Shown here: piece after piece, positions 8,233 to 16,135 of the stretch | Numbering within the stretch: the first letter of the stretch is position 1 | Layout: each line of letters starts with the position of its first letter | Assembly: GCF_024494685.1 (NCBI RefSeq) | Contig: NZ_JANHDM010000004.1 | Span: forward strand, 62,001 to 126,000 | Reading direction: 5' to 3' | Length of the DNA stretch: 64,000 bases | From: Halorubrum rubrum | GTDB taxonomy: Archaea; Halobacteriota; Halobacteria; Halobacteriales; Haloferacaceae | Translations under genes and position numbers: made by a program | The notes under the pieces: model-generated | Seen by the model: only the letters and a program-made list of their open reading frames with translations | Database searches by the model: none | What the model was told of the DNA's origin: nothing

Positions 8233-9681
8233 CTAAAATTGGGATATTCGATGCCAGATTATATCTAATGAAACATACCCGAAAATGACGTTAATTCCGA
8301 TGAACAGTACCAACCCCAACGGTGGGAATATGAGAAGCGAAACCAACGAGGAGATCTCTGTAATGGACACGATTGCGAGGAACACGACGGCGAACGCACC
8401 CTGCGCGAGTACGAAGGGAATTGTCCATCGGAGTGACACTACTTCGAACGGAGAGTAGAACCAGATACCGACGTTGCCGACGAACAGCATGACGTACGAG
8501 ATCGTTGTCCCGATCCCCGCCCCAATGATCCCGTATCGAGGGATCAATACGACGTTCAACAGGACGTTGAGCAGGAGGGCTCCGGCGGTCATCAGCTCCG
8601 TGTGTCTCACCCACCCGGTTGCCTGAAAGACGGGAACGATCACTCGGCTGACTCCAAAAAAGAACGTTCCTAAGATGAGCAATTGTAGGGTGTCTGCGGC
8701 AGCAACGTAATTCCCGCCGAAGTAGACCTGGAGAAACGGTTCGGCGAGAGCGAACAGCCCGACGCCGAACAGCGTCAGCGCCAGTACGCTGTATTTGATC
8801 CCGGTTTTGATCTGTTTGTTTATCTCTTCGATGTTGTCTTCCGCCCAGAGATTCGCCGTGTGCTGTAAAAACGCCATTTGAATGACCGACGGGACGAACC
8901 AGATCATCTCCGCGGGAACGATCGCGCTGTTGTACAGCGCCGTCGCCGTCGACGTTCGGAAGTACTCGACGAGGAGGATGTCCGCCTTGTATAGGAAGGC
9001 CGCACTCACCCCTCCAATCAGCTGAAACCCTCCGAACGTCGCTACTTCCCGTCCGTGTACTCTGATACTCCCCATCGAAGGGATCGAGAACTCGAAGTGC
9101 TTACGTACATACGCGATTCCGAGAACCCCGACAACGACGAAGGACACACTGTACGCCGCGAACAAGCCTTGTAGATCGTACCCGAGGTACGCCAACGTGA
9201 GCCCGATGACCACGTAGAACACTCGTCTTCCCACGTGGAGAATTTCGGCCACGTGTTCGCGCTGTTGTCCATAGAACGTGCCCCTTACGATGCTGAAAAT
9301 GTTTTCAAAGACCACCGCCAAAAGAAGGATCCACACAAACGAGACGTAGCGAGACGGAACGACCCCAACCAGCATGGCAATCGCAGCGGCTGATATCGCT
9401 ACGATCCCATATCCAACACTAATTACGAGCGATACCGAAACGATCTCGGATGCCGTTTTTTGCTCCGTTACGTTCTCGGCGATGATTTTCCGAGTCGCAT
9501 CGAAGAGTCCTCCTCTGGCAAGGAGAGCGAAGATCGAGAATCCGGCGAACACGCTGACGTACAATCCGTATTGTTCTTGAGAAATGATCCGAACTAAGAT
9601 CGGGGTGAATGCTAGGCTTATCAGCAGATTCGCCGCTTTTCCAGAAAAAATCGAAAATATCGATCGAAGAATGGTCGACAT
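8233..9681 (-). CDS. Polysaccharide flippase (Wzx/MATE-like)
   Basis: 482 residues with about 12-14 transmembrane helices. The N-terminus (SGKAANLLISLAFTPILVRIISQEQYGLYV as a region, residues 13-42) is the typical start of the polysaccharide-biosynthesis/flippase (MVF) family. Later blocks LLVEYFRTSTATALYN and PRYGIIGAGIGTTISY also fit. It would flip lipid-linked glycans to the outer face of the membrane, matching the polymerase and transferases in the same locus. It lies at the edge of the locus; downstream (rightward) the accessory island begins. Its GC content is closer to the genome average than that of the central locus genes. Confidence 0.9.
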   Translation of the reverse strand: MSTILRSIFSIFSGKAANLLISLAFTPILVRIISQEQYGLYVSVFAGFSIFALLARGGLFDATRKIIAENVTEQKTASEIVSVSLVISVGYGIVAISAAAIAMLVGVVPSRYVSFVWILLLAVVFENIFSIVRGTFYGQQREHVAEILHVGRRVFYVVIGLTLAYLGYDLQGLFAAYSVSFVVVGVLGIAYVRKHFEFSIPSMGSIRVHGREVATFGGFQLIGGVSAAFLYKADILLVEYFRTSTATALYNSAIVPAEMIWFVPSVIQMAFLQHTANLWAEDNIEEINKQIKTGIKYSVLALTLFGVGLFALAEPFLQVYFGGNYVAAADTLQLLILGTFFFGVSRVIVPVFQATGWVRHTELMTAGALLLNVLLNVVLIPRYGIIGAGIGTTISYVMLFVGNVGIWFYSPFEVVSLRWTIPFVLAQGAFAVVFLAIVSITEISSLVSLLIFPPLGLVLFIGINVIFGYVSLDIIWHRISQF

Positions 9682-10567
9682 AATTCGAACGAGCTCGTTA
9701 TTTCAACAGCGGCCATTCGTCCGCCGATTACCCATCAACACGTCGAAGGCAGTCAGTGTCGAGAATCTGGAGACCGGTTCGGGATCTGACGATGACATAC
9801 AGGGAGTTGTCCGATTTCGGACGGCGACCCGAATAATGTCGTCGGTCTCGTTCCGTGCGCGACGTCTGCGCGTGTTTCCGACGGTCGTTCGCCGAACTCG
9901 TCCGGATCTCCTCCACCACCGTCGCGACCACACCCTCGATGAGCGGGAGCGTCCATCTCGTGTGCTTTCCGCCTCACGTCCTCCCGTGATGGCGTTGAGA
10001 GAGAGTAGATTTCGTCTGTTTCGCCTCTCTCGACGGTGGCGCTCGTTCCTGGCTCACCGATCGGCTCGTGTCGATCGTACTCTCGTGTCGTCCGTACCGA
10101 GACGAACCCGTATTAGAGACGAGATCGAAACGGAACGCGACCGGTGACACCTCGCCGCGAAGACAGACGAAACGTACTCTCTCGCTTTGCTAGTGAGCGA
10201 GTGGGAATCCACGGAATCCTACCGGGGTCATTCCCGAGACAGACGAAATGAGGTGTGTCCCTCCGTCATCGCCACCGCACCCTATCTAACTCGGAAGCTT
10301 CCGCAATACGTCGACACGGCGACTACGCCCGCGGATACGCGTCGGGGTCTCCTGCTCGAACGCGAGCGCCACCCCGGTCGAACACCTGACGCGGTGGGGT
10401 GCGGTGCGAGACCTGTCGTTGGTCGTCTCCGAGAACGCTCGACACGGTGGGGCGTGGGACCGACTGCTCCCCCTGGAAAAAAGCACTCTACGTAGTGGGA
10501 TGTCAGGAACTCGTCCCGCTCTCCCCACTCAGCAACTCGCTCGCCCGCTCCACGCCCGCGGGCGCGT
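9682..10567. other. Decayed, gene-free left edge of the accessory island with ORB-like repeats
   Basis: About 0.9 kb with no convincing intact gene. It carries three copies of the ACAGACGAAA-type repeat also found at the Orc1/Cdc6 origin (9999-10020 reverse, 10162-10183 forward, 10238-10260 forward). A short reading of the plus strand at about 10376-10500 (VEHLTRWGAVRD...) resembles the C-terminus of the winged-helix antitoxin-like family in this island, which would make it another fragment. The rest looks like degraded DNA. Confidence 0.55.
9999..10260. repeat. ORB-like repeat cluster without an initiator gene
   Basis: Three repeats are visible: 9999-10020 (reverse complement reads ACAGACGAAATCTACTCTC), 10162-10183 (GACAGACGAAACGTACTCTC and two more bases) and 10238-10260 (GACAGACGAAATGAGGTGTG...). 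The first two form an inverted pair about 140 bp apart. They share the CAGACGAAA core of the repeats beside the Orc1/Cdc6 gene 9-11 kb away. There is no AT-rich unwinding region or orc gene here, so this looks like a vestigial or detached half of an origin. Confidence 0.6.
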
Positions 10568-11027
10568 TCACGCGGAGTGACCCGCGTCGTCGTGGAGCGT
10601 CTCGACGCGGTCGGTGACGTGGTCGAGAACCGTGAACGGCACGTCGAGATGGTGGAAGCCGAGGGGTGACGGTTCCGCACCGCCGGCGTCCGGGGGTGGA
10701 TGAACGTGTGCTCTGGGTGCGTCCGTCTTCGGATGGCGATCCCACCGACACTGGAAGCGAGCCGTTCCACGCGTCTCGACGTAGTGAACGGAGTAGGCGT
10801 TCGTCACGAACCAGTGATATCGATCCGTGCGGCGTCGACCGCGTCGGGAGACGCGGTCGAGTCGAGCGAGATGGCGAGCGAGCGCGGCGAGACCGAGTCG
10901 GGTTCGAACGGAACGCCCACGACTCGACGAGCGGACGTGTCGCTGCCCGTCGGCCGAGCGTTCGCATCGTCGTCCGGTCGAGTCGCCCACCGGCGGGCAC
11001 GTCATCGGGGGGTGTATCGTCCGGCAT
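10568..11027 (-). pseudogene. Frameshifted TumE-like toxin (cassette copy 1)
   Basis: Reading the minus strand from ATG 11025-11027, the protein can be followed only by changing frame twice. It goes MPDDTPPDDVPAGG...PLVESWAF, then (near 10920) FEPDSVSPRSLAISLDS...DAARIDI, then (near 10815) HWFVTNAYSVHYVETRG...CRWDRH...AHVHPPPDAGG to the stop at 10568. Joined, this matches the intact family members at 13573-14019 and 18484-18921, including the RWDRH...H-HP-PD signature. No single frame is intact, so the gene is dead unless the differences are sequencing errors. It follows its truncated antitoxin partner with an 11-bp gap. Confidence 0.75.
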
Positions 11028-11038
11028 GTCCTTCCCGG

Positions 11039-11460
11039 TCAGGCGGACGCACCGAGGTCGCCACCGTCACGTTGCCGATCGGCCGCCCGCGAGACGGCCC
11101 GCTGGAGCAGTTCGATGTCGTGCCGAACCGTTCGCCACCGAGACAGCGACTCGAGTCGATCGTGGACCGCCGCGTGGTCGCCGTCCTCGATCCGCGCGAC
11201 CTCGACGGAATCGGGGGAGGGAACACCGAACGAGCCCTGGAGGTCGGCGTCCTCTTCGAGGAGCTGATCCAGGCGCTCCCGGAGCTCCGCATGGGTGTGT
11301 TCGTCGGCCAGCCGTTCGACGCGCTTCCACTGGAAATACGACTCGTTGCGTCGATACTCCACGGGGTGACTCCCACGTCGGTCGACGATTCCCATCTCGG
11401 CCAGTTGGGTGAGCGCGTCTCGCGCCCCGTCAGTGGAGCAGTCCGCACGATCGGCGATCG
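11039..11460 (-). pseudogene. N-terminally truncated winged-helix antitoxin-like gene (cassette copy 1)
   Basis: The minus-strand frame ending at 11039 encodes IADRADCSTDGARDALTQL, RNESYFQWKRVERLADE and SRWRTVRHDIELLQRAV. These match the HTH and C-terminal helices of the intact family members at 14016-14585 and 17954-18487. The first ~50 residues are missing: at about 11455-11460 the sequence turns into the antisense of an ArsR-like gene tail (11455-11623, plus strand). The join falls in a short GGCGATCGCGTGCGCGG stretch that the intact ArsR-like gene also has almost exactly (17697-17713), so short-homology recombination is a likely cause. Confidence 0.75.
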
Positions 11461-11623
11461 CGTGCGCGGGTACCCGTACAAGTTCTATCGGCTCACCTCG
11501 CAGGCTCGAGAGCTGTTCGATCGAAACGACCTGTTCCCCGCAGACGCGTGGCAGCGACAATACGCCCGCGTGGAGAAGACCGGCGAAATCGCCGAACTCG
11601 AAGCAATGCCTCGACCCGAGTGA
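11455..11623 (+). pseudogene. C-terminal remnant of an ArsR-like regulator
   Basis: The plus-strand frame from about 11455 to the stop at 11623 reads GDRVRGYPYKFYRLTSQAR, then LFDRNDLFPADAW and ends ELEAMPRPE. This is nearly identical to the last ~55 residues of the intact regulator at 17439-17867. The N-terminal winged-helix part is absent; upstream sequence is the antisense of the truncated antitoxin-like gene. It is a fragment left by rearrangement. Confidence 0.8.
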
Positions 11624-11990
11624 ATTGCCCTCTCGCATGGCGGACTTCTCGGATCCCGTCATAGACCGACCACGCCACTGATCCCCGTCAGCGAACTCGA
11701 TTCTGTCTCGTACCCGATCTCCTTACGGTGCTGCTGTGTCGACATTCCCGTCCGAATTCGTAACCGAGCTGTTGAGATACAAAAAAGAAGCAGCGACAAT
11801 TCTGCGAGTCTCATCACTCGGGAGTATCATCTATTGGTTTGGCGTATTTGCTGGAATTTTCGTTTCGAACAACCGCTGAAGTGCAGTCCACAGAATTTCT
11901 GTCGGAACCGATTTTAAATCATTCTCTTTTCGCGATGAACACGCAGAAAGGACACGAACCGTACTCACTCACTCCGAACCGATTATATCA
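11624..11990. other. Gene-free spacer
   Basis: 367 bp between the regulator remnant and the membrane hydrolase gene. Composition falls to AT-rich after 11760 (runs such as ATACAAAAAAGAAG and GATTTTAAATCATT). A short open frame at 11839-12027 has no recognisable features. No repeats or RNA genes were recognised. Confidence 0.4.
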
Positions 11991-12497
11991 TCACGCGTCT
12001 GGATTATCTGTACGCATCAAACGCTGATCGACGACCCAAACGAGACTAGCAAGCACCGCCGCAGCGATGACTGGCCACCGGTCCGTGCTGAGATAAAACC
12101 CATCGATGGCAAGGCCATGGGTGACGAACGGCCACAACAACGGACTCGTGATCCCAGACGGCTTGTACAACAGCAAATCGAGCACGTAGTGGGAGCTAGC
12201 ACCAACACTCAAGAGAACGAACACGACACGCCGATACGCCTTCGGGACGAGGAGTGCGCCAATACACACAATGAGGAGTGTGCCACCGACACGGTGGAGC
12301 GGATTCCACGTGAACGGCAGCCCCAAGAGCACTGAAATCGACTCCTCGGGGACCACCAGATCGATCCGATTGAGGTCTGGGAGCGTCGATCCGATCAGCA
12401 CCATCGTGACGAACGGGTAGGGGATCCACTCGTACCGCCACGAGAGCATGATCGCGAGGGTGTACCCGATCAAAATATGCGTGAAGAGATCAGCCAC
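11991..12497 (-). CDS. Membrane-bound metal-dependent hydrolase-like protein (YdjM/DUF457 type)
   Basis: 168 residues from GTG 12495-12497, chosen because the conserved N-terminus VADLFTHILIGYTLA begins there and the GTG overlaps the upstream gene's stop by 8 bp. There are about four hydrophobic helices. Histidines and acidic residues typical of the family are visible: FTHIL near residue 6, STLPDLNRID near 40, and SHYVLDLLLY near 100. In bacteria YdjM is a LexA-regulated inner membrane protein of unknown activity. The gene is coupled to the membrane protein upstream (12490-13005). No catalytic function has been shown for this group. Confidence 0.72.
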   Translation of the reverse strand: MADLFTHILIGYTLAIMLSWRYEWIPYPFVTMVLIGSTLPDLNRIDLVVPEESISVLLGLPFTWNPLHRVGGTLLIVCIGALLVPKAYRRVVFVLLSVGASSHYVLDLLLYKPSGITSPLLWPFVTHGLAIDGFYLSTDRWPVIAAAVLASLVWVVDQRLMRTDNPDA

Positions 12498-13005
12498 TGG
12501 CTTCCTCCTCCGACAGATAGCGGGTATGAAGTGGTGTGTCCCGGGGTGAGAAGGTGACCGTCTCCGGATCGAATCGCCACCCATCGGCGATCCGGAGCGC
12601 AACGAACAGTGCGCCAAGCACCGAGATCGCGTACATGTACGTCGTCTCCCACGGCTCTCGAACGACTGTCCGGTCCCGATCCGCGGCAAGCGTTCCGTCC
12701 GCCGTGAGCGTGCCATCAACGATGATGTCTTGGCCAACGGCGACGTCTGGCGCATTCTCGACAGGAAGGTGTTGTGTAGTGGTGCCGTCGGTGACCTCAA
12801 TAATGACAGGGTCAGTTTCGATCACGACGCCGCCAGTCTCAAGATGCTTGCCGGCCAGATCGGCTGGTGTTACGTCAGGTTCTGCGAGGTCAGGTCCCAG
12901 ACTGGTGGACGCTGGATATCCTGCGCCAGCAAGCACAAAGAGTCCACCAAGAGCGACGACACAGACTCCGAGGGCGACGAGTCGGGACCCGACAGCAGAA
13001 GCCAT
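12490..13005 (-). CDS. Hypothetical membrane protein with OB-like extracytoplasmic domain
   Basis: 171 residues. An N-terminal hydrophobic segment (about 8-28) is followed by an acidic beta-rich domain (about 35-115) containing ETGGVVIETDPVIIEVTDG and VAVGQDIIVDGTLTADG. A second hydrophobic segment lies at about 124-142. The beta-rich part resembles an OB-fold presented outside the membrane. It is translationally coupled to the YdjM-like gene, so the two probably work together in the envelope. I do not recognise a named family. Confidence 0.65.
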   Translation of the reverse strand: MASAVGSRLVALGVCVVALGGLFVLAGAGYPASTSLGPDLAEPDVTPADLAGKHLETGGVVIETDPVIIEVTDGTTTQHLPVENAPDVAVGQDIIVDGTLTADGTLAADRDRTVVREPWETTYMYAISVLGALFVALRIADGWRFDPETVTFSPRDTPLHTRYLSEEEASG

Positions 13006-13106
13006 CTAGAGAGTCATCCGTCGCTGACAAATAAAGATCCATCGGTGGTCTGGTCTACAGACAACTCATTGACCTCCTCCAGAGAAGAAATCGTGGTTTT
13101 AGAATT

Positions 13107-13125
13107 CGTAGTTTCAGAAACTACG
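13107..13125. promoter_or_regulatory. Perfect 19-bp palindrome upstream of ATPase remnant
   Basis: CGTAGTTTC A GAAACTACG: two 9-bp arms around a single A, 33 bp before the ATG at 13158. It is placed where an operator for the AAA-type ATPase gene would sit. It is conserved although the gene behind it is broken. Confidence 0.6.
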
Positions 13126-13157
13126 ATTTCTACTTAGCCGGGGATGCTACTGACGGT

Positions 13158-13530
13158 ATGGAGCAATTCGTTGATCGGGATGTCGAACTCGATCAACTCA
13201 CGGACTGCTATGACCGAGACGCGGACTTCGTCGTGAGCCGACGGCATCGAAACGCGGTCGCTATCGCATTGTAGCTCCGCTGTTCCGATTCGTATACGGC
13301 AACCAAGATCAGCTTCGCATGCTCGGAGATACCGCGTATGACGAACTCGTTGTACCGGAACTGGCGGATTACCGGAGAATCGAGGAGAAAGCCTCGCGTC
13401 GACCTTGCTCTTACGGACATCCTGAGCAGTTTCACATCGCTGTCGCGGTATGACCTCGATTCGCCTGCGTGCTCACGAGTAGTAACGTACGGGACCGTCG
13501 ATGCGGCGACGTTCCGGACGGCACTCTCCA
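13158..13530 (+). pseudogene. Remnant of an archaeal AAA-type ATPase (DUF234-associated family)
   Basis: ATG 13158 begins MEQFVDRDVELDQLTDCY..DADFVV, the N-terminus of the archaeal ATPase family (P-loop NTPase with a C-terminal DUF234 domain). Immediately after this the P-loop and most of the protein are missing. A second matching piece, LFRFVYGNQDQLRMLGD followed by TAYDELVVPELADY, appears at about 13276-13370, in the C-terminal region of the family. The normal length is about 450-480 residues, so most of the gene has been deleted. The intact members are often found in mobile regions. Confidence 0.7.
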
Positions 13531-13572
13531 CCGACTGATCCCCTCGGAACGCCGATCACAAAGAGAGCTCAC

Positions 13573-14019
13573 TTACCGGGTCCAGAAGGCACGCTGGCGG
13601 TCTTCGATCTCCGAAAGCACCGTCGAGAGAACGCCACGCCAGTCGGTCGGGTGTGTCGTATCGTCGCCGGGCGTCGGTGCGTCCGGTCCCGGATGGACGT
13701 GATCACGAGTGTTGTGACCGGACGGGTGTCTGTCCCATCGGTGATCGAACGCCCCCGTCTCGTGGGTTTCGTGATAGTGGAGCGAGAAATCCCCGTTTTC
13801 GAACCAGACGACCTCCAAACGAGCATTTCGCACGCGATCGGGGTAGAGTTCTTGGTCGTACCGACAGACCAGTCGTTCGGGAGCGAACGCTGGCTGTTCA
13901 CCGACCTCGGTGAACCGATCGTCCGTCGCGAGGCGCTCTCGGATGATCTCCAGCCGGTCGAAATCGATCGGCCCGCTGGAACCCGGATCGGGCGTATCGT
14001 TCCCGCGGCCGGCAGTCAT
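13573..14019 (-). CDS. TumE-like toxin candidate (cassette copy 2)
   Basis: 148 residues from ATG 14017-14019, chosen because it overlaps the upstream partner's stop as ATGA. The C-terminal half contains FSLHYHETHE and the signature DHRWDRHPSGHNTRDHVHP followed by PDAP, shared with the two other copies in this window. The RWD-x-H...H-x-H pattern recalls TumE-type toxins (PF20126), where a HTH antitoxin is encoded next to the toxin. This is a similarity I infer by eye, not a search result. The protein ends in a helix ending RAFWTR. Two-gene layout, 4-bp overlap and gene order (HTH first) all fit a toxin-antitoxin module. Confidence 0.68.
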   Translation of the reverse strand: MTAGRGNDTPDPGSSGPIDFDRLEIIRERLATDDRFTEVGEQPAFAPERLVCRYDQELYPDRVRNARLEVVWFENGDFSLHYHETHETGAFDHRWDRHPSGHNTRDHVHPGPDAPTPGDDTTHPTDWRGVLSTVLSEIEDRQRAFWTR

Positions 14020-14585
14020 ACCGCGGATCCGAGATCCGTGGCGTCGTCGGACATAGGGGTGAGTGCTCGTTCGAGGAGGGAGACGCGACGGCGAGCAGTC
14101 TCCCATGACGAGAGCTCCTCCCAGACCGCCTCGATAGACTGGTCGCTTGCTGCGGCATACTGTGTGATCGAGACCGTCGTCGGAGATTCGGCATCGAACT
14201 CGCGTGCGAGTGCGTCCGCCCGCTCCGATTCCGACCGTAGCAGGTCGAGCAATTCCTCGGTGGTGTATTCACGTCGGAGCTTCTGGACGCGTCGCCAGTT
14301 CAGATACTCCTGATTCCGCTCGTAGGTGGCCGGTGATTCCGTGATCTGGATGACGATGCCCATCTGTTCGAACCAGTCCAAGTATTCACGTGCGGCGTCG
14401 ACCCCATGGCCCGCACGGTCGGCGACCTCGCTGGCTGTAGCCGGGTCGTTGAGCCCGAGCACGGCATCGAAGAAGTCGTCTCGCGTTCGGTCACCACGGA
14501 CGACCTCTTCCGGTGGGGTCAGCGCGTCGAAGTCCGGTGCGCGTTCGCCGGTGTCGCCTTGGATATCCGAGCTCGGATCCTCCAT
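14016..14585 (-). CDS. Winged-helix antitoxin/regulator candidate (cassette copy 2)
   Basis: 189 residues. The N-terminal tail is acidic and probably disordered. A winged-helix domain lies at about 40-100 (ATASEVADRAGHGVDAAREY, MGIVIQITESPATYERNQEY). It is followed by NWRRVQKLRREYTTEELLDLL and a C-terminal coiled-coil region with the family motif WEELSSWETARRRVSLLE. I associate this domain layout with haloarchaeal DUF7342-like HTH proteins. Together with the overlapping downstream gene it would form an autoregulated pair. A TATA-like box (minus-strand TTTTAT at 14611-14616) about 25 nt upstream of the ATG implies a leaderless transcript. Confidence 0.75.
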   Translation of the reverse strand: MEDPSSDIQGDTGERAPDFDALTPPEEVVRGDRTRDDFFDAVLGLNDPATASEVADRAGHGVDAAREYLDWFEQMGIVIQITESPATYERNQEYLNWRRVQKLRREYTTEELLDLLRSESERADALAREFDAESPTTVSITQYAAASDQSIEAVWEELSSWETARRRVSLLERALTPMSDDATDLGSAV

Positions 14586-14607
14586 ACCTCACAATGCGGC
14601 TCAAAAC

Positions 14608-14617
14608 GTGATAAAAC
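14608..14617 (-). promoter_or_regulatory. TATA-like promoter of antitoxin-like copy 2
   Basis: Minus-strand GTTTTATCAC, with its core ending about 25 nt before the ATG at 14585, the spacing expected for a leaderless haloarchaeal transcript. Confidence 0.5.
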
Positions 14618-14635
14618 TTTTTTAGACGGATTATT

Positions 14636-14653
14636 CCGCTTAAACTGAAGCGG
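14636..14653. repeat. Putative left-end hairpin of the TnpB element
   Basis: CCGCTT-aaactg-AAGCGG stem-loop, followed by a run of short inverted segments (CTCCTT-cctc-AAGGAG at about 14666-14681) before tnpB. Subterminal hairpins like these are typical of IS200/IS605-group ends. The exact element boundary cannot be fixed from one sequence. Confidence 0.5.
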
Positions 14654-14771
14654 TAGCGCGGAGTCTCCTTCCTCAAGGAGCGACCGAAGGGAGCGAGTAG
14701 GGAGGGAAGGAGCGCGTTCGTATTTGTCACAAACACCAGTCTATAAATAGCCACTTGTTCACATTGAATAC

Positions 14772-16028
14772 GTGGCAGACGACTACGTGCGTCGGACGGC
14801 AATCACCCGCCTCTCGGTAGATGGCGAGCAACGCGAGTTGCTTGAGGAAACCATCTCCGAGTGGAAGCGTGGTTGCCAACTCGCCACGGACATGGCGTGG
14901 GGGAAGTGTAACGCCAAGAGCGACGTACAACCCCTCGCCTACGACCACGTGCGCAAACACACCGACCTCGGTAGTCAGCACGCGATTCTCGCCACTCACC
15001 AAGCCGCACAAGCCATCACCGGCTGTCTCGAACGCCGCTCGAACGGCAAGCAGGTCAGCAAACCCACGTTCACCGCACCCACGGTAACGTACGACACCCG
15101 AACGATGACGCTGTTCGATGACGATACGGTGTCGCTCTCCACGACGGAGAGTCGCGTCCGGTGTGATCTTGCTCTGCCCGACGCCGACGATGGCTACCAA
15201 CGGCAGTACCTCGACTCCGACAACTGGAGCGTTACGGAAAGCACACTCACCACTCGTGACGGCGACTACTTGTTACACATCGGCTTCCGCCGACACAAGA
15301 CCGACACCGAGCGGAACACCGCCGAGGACGGAACGGTCCTCGGGGTCGACCTCGGTATCGAAAATCTCGCCGTCACCAGCACTGCCTACTTCTTCAGCGG
15401 ACGGGAGTTAACCCATAATCTCCGCGAGTTCGAGAAGGTGCGTGCCGGGCTCCAACAGGCCGGAACGCGAAGCGCCCACCGAACGCTCGAACAATCAAGT
15501 GGACGCGAACTACGATACGTTCGTGACGTGCTTCACCAAGCGTCGAACGCGATTGTGGATGAAGCACTTCGATACGAGTGTGACGTGATCGCGTTCGAGG
15601 ACTTGACCGACATCCGCGACCGCACGGGTGCGTCATGGGGACACAGGTGGGCGTTCCGAACGCTGTACGAGCAGGTAGAATACAAAGCCGAAGTGGTCGG
15701 CGTCTCGGTGAAGCAAGTCGGGTCGGCGTACACGTCGACACGGTGTGCCGAGTGTGGATTCACAGCTGAGGAGAATCGCCGAACTCGCACGGACTTCCGG
15801 TGCGTAAAGTGTGAGTCAGAAGCGAACGCGGACTACAATGCGGCGAAGAACATCGGGATGCGGTATGTCCGTCGAGGCCAACAGTCGTCTCGGCGGACGG
15901 GCAACAGTCAGCTTGCCCTCAAGTCTGGAACAGTGACGCCGAGTGGTGGATTCACCGTCCACCCGAACGGGTTCGAGGCTGAGTTCATGGACAAGCCTCA
16001 TCACCAGAAGTCACAGACTTCTGGTTAG
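14772..16028 (+). CDS. tnpB: TnpB, RNA-guided endonuclease of an IS200/IS605 (IS1341-type) element
   Basis: 418 residues from GTG 14772. The RuvC-like catalytic residues are in place: Asp193 in LGVDLGIENLAV, Glu276 in IAFEDLTDIRD, and Asp354 in ANADYNAAKNIG. The zinc-finger cysteines are Cys325/Cys328 (CAEC) and Cys344/Cys347 (CVKC). TnpB proteins are RNA-guided nucleases that cut DNA at the donor site and help the element persist; the guide RNA is transcribed from the 3' end of tnpB and the right end. No tnpA transposase is present, so this is a lone-TnpB element dependent on a transposase in trans. All catalytic residues look intact, so it should be active. Confidence 0.93.
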   Translation: MADDYVRRTAITRLSVDGEQRELLEETISEWKRGCQLATDMAWGKCNAKSDVQPLAYDHVRKHTDLGSQHAILATHQAAQAITGCLERRSNGKQVSKPTFTAPTVTYDTRTMTLFDDDTVSLSTTESRVRCDLALPDADDGYQRQYLDSDNWSVTESTLTTRDGDYLLHIGFRRHKTDTERNTAEDGTVLGVDLGIENLAVTSTAYFFSGRELTHNLREFEKVRAGLQQAGTRSAHRTLEQSSGRELRYVRDVLHQASNAIVDEALRYECDVIAFEDLTDIRDRTGASWGHRWAFRTLYEQVEYKAEVVGVSVKQVGSAYTSTRCAECGFTAEENRRTRTDFRCVKCESEANADYNAAKNIGMRYVRRGQQSSRRTGNSQLALKSGTVTPSGGFTVHPNGFEAEFMDKPHHQKSQTSG

Positions 16029-16110
16029 CAGCCAGAACTCTTCGAGTTCTGGCGACACCCTCCACGAGCGAACCCCTCAGGGTGAGCGAAGTAGGGTGGG
16101 GTTGTTGACC
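15900..16110 (+). ncRNA. Predicted omega-RNA (reRNA/sotRNA) region of the TnpB element
   Basis: Established for haloarchaea: sense-overlapping RNAs at the 3' end of IS1341-type tnpB genes. Here the 3' end of tnpB and its flank carry two strong hairpins: CCAGAAGTC-aca-GACTTCTGG (16004-16024, spanning the stop codon) and GCCAGAACTC-ttc-GAGTTCTGGC (16031-16053). A third, longer inverted region follows (about 16055-16100, ACCCT...AGGGT and AACCCC...GGGGTT). The guide part would lie just past the right end near 16105-16110. The limits given are approximate. Confidence 0.6.
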
Positions 16111-16135
16111 AGCGGTGACGTGTTCGAGACGACCG

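Noticed and set aside
9584-10147. 187-codon Arg/Ser-rich open frame
   Set aside because: The composition is that of an antisense or noncoding GC-rich frame, it overlaps the flippase start, and it shows no motif.
11991-12800. Longer 269-codon version of the YdjM-like gene
   Set aside because: The extra N-terminal part is Arg/Ser-rich shadow sequence inside the upstream gene; the conserved protein begins at GTG 12497.
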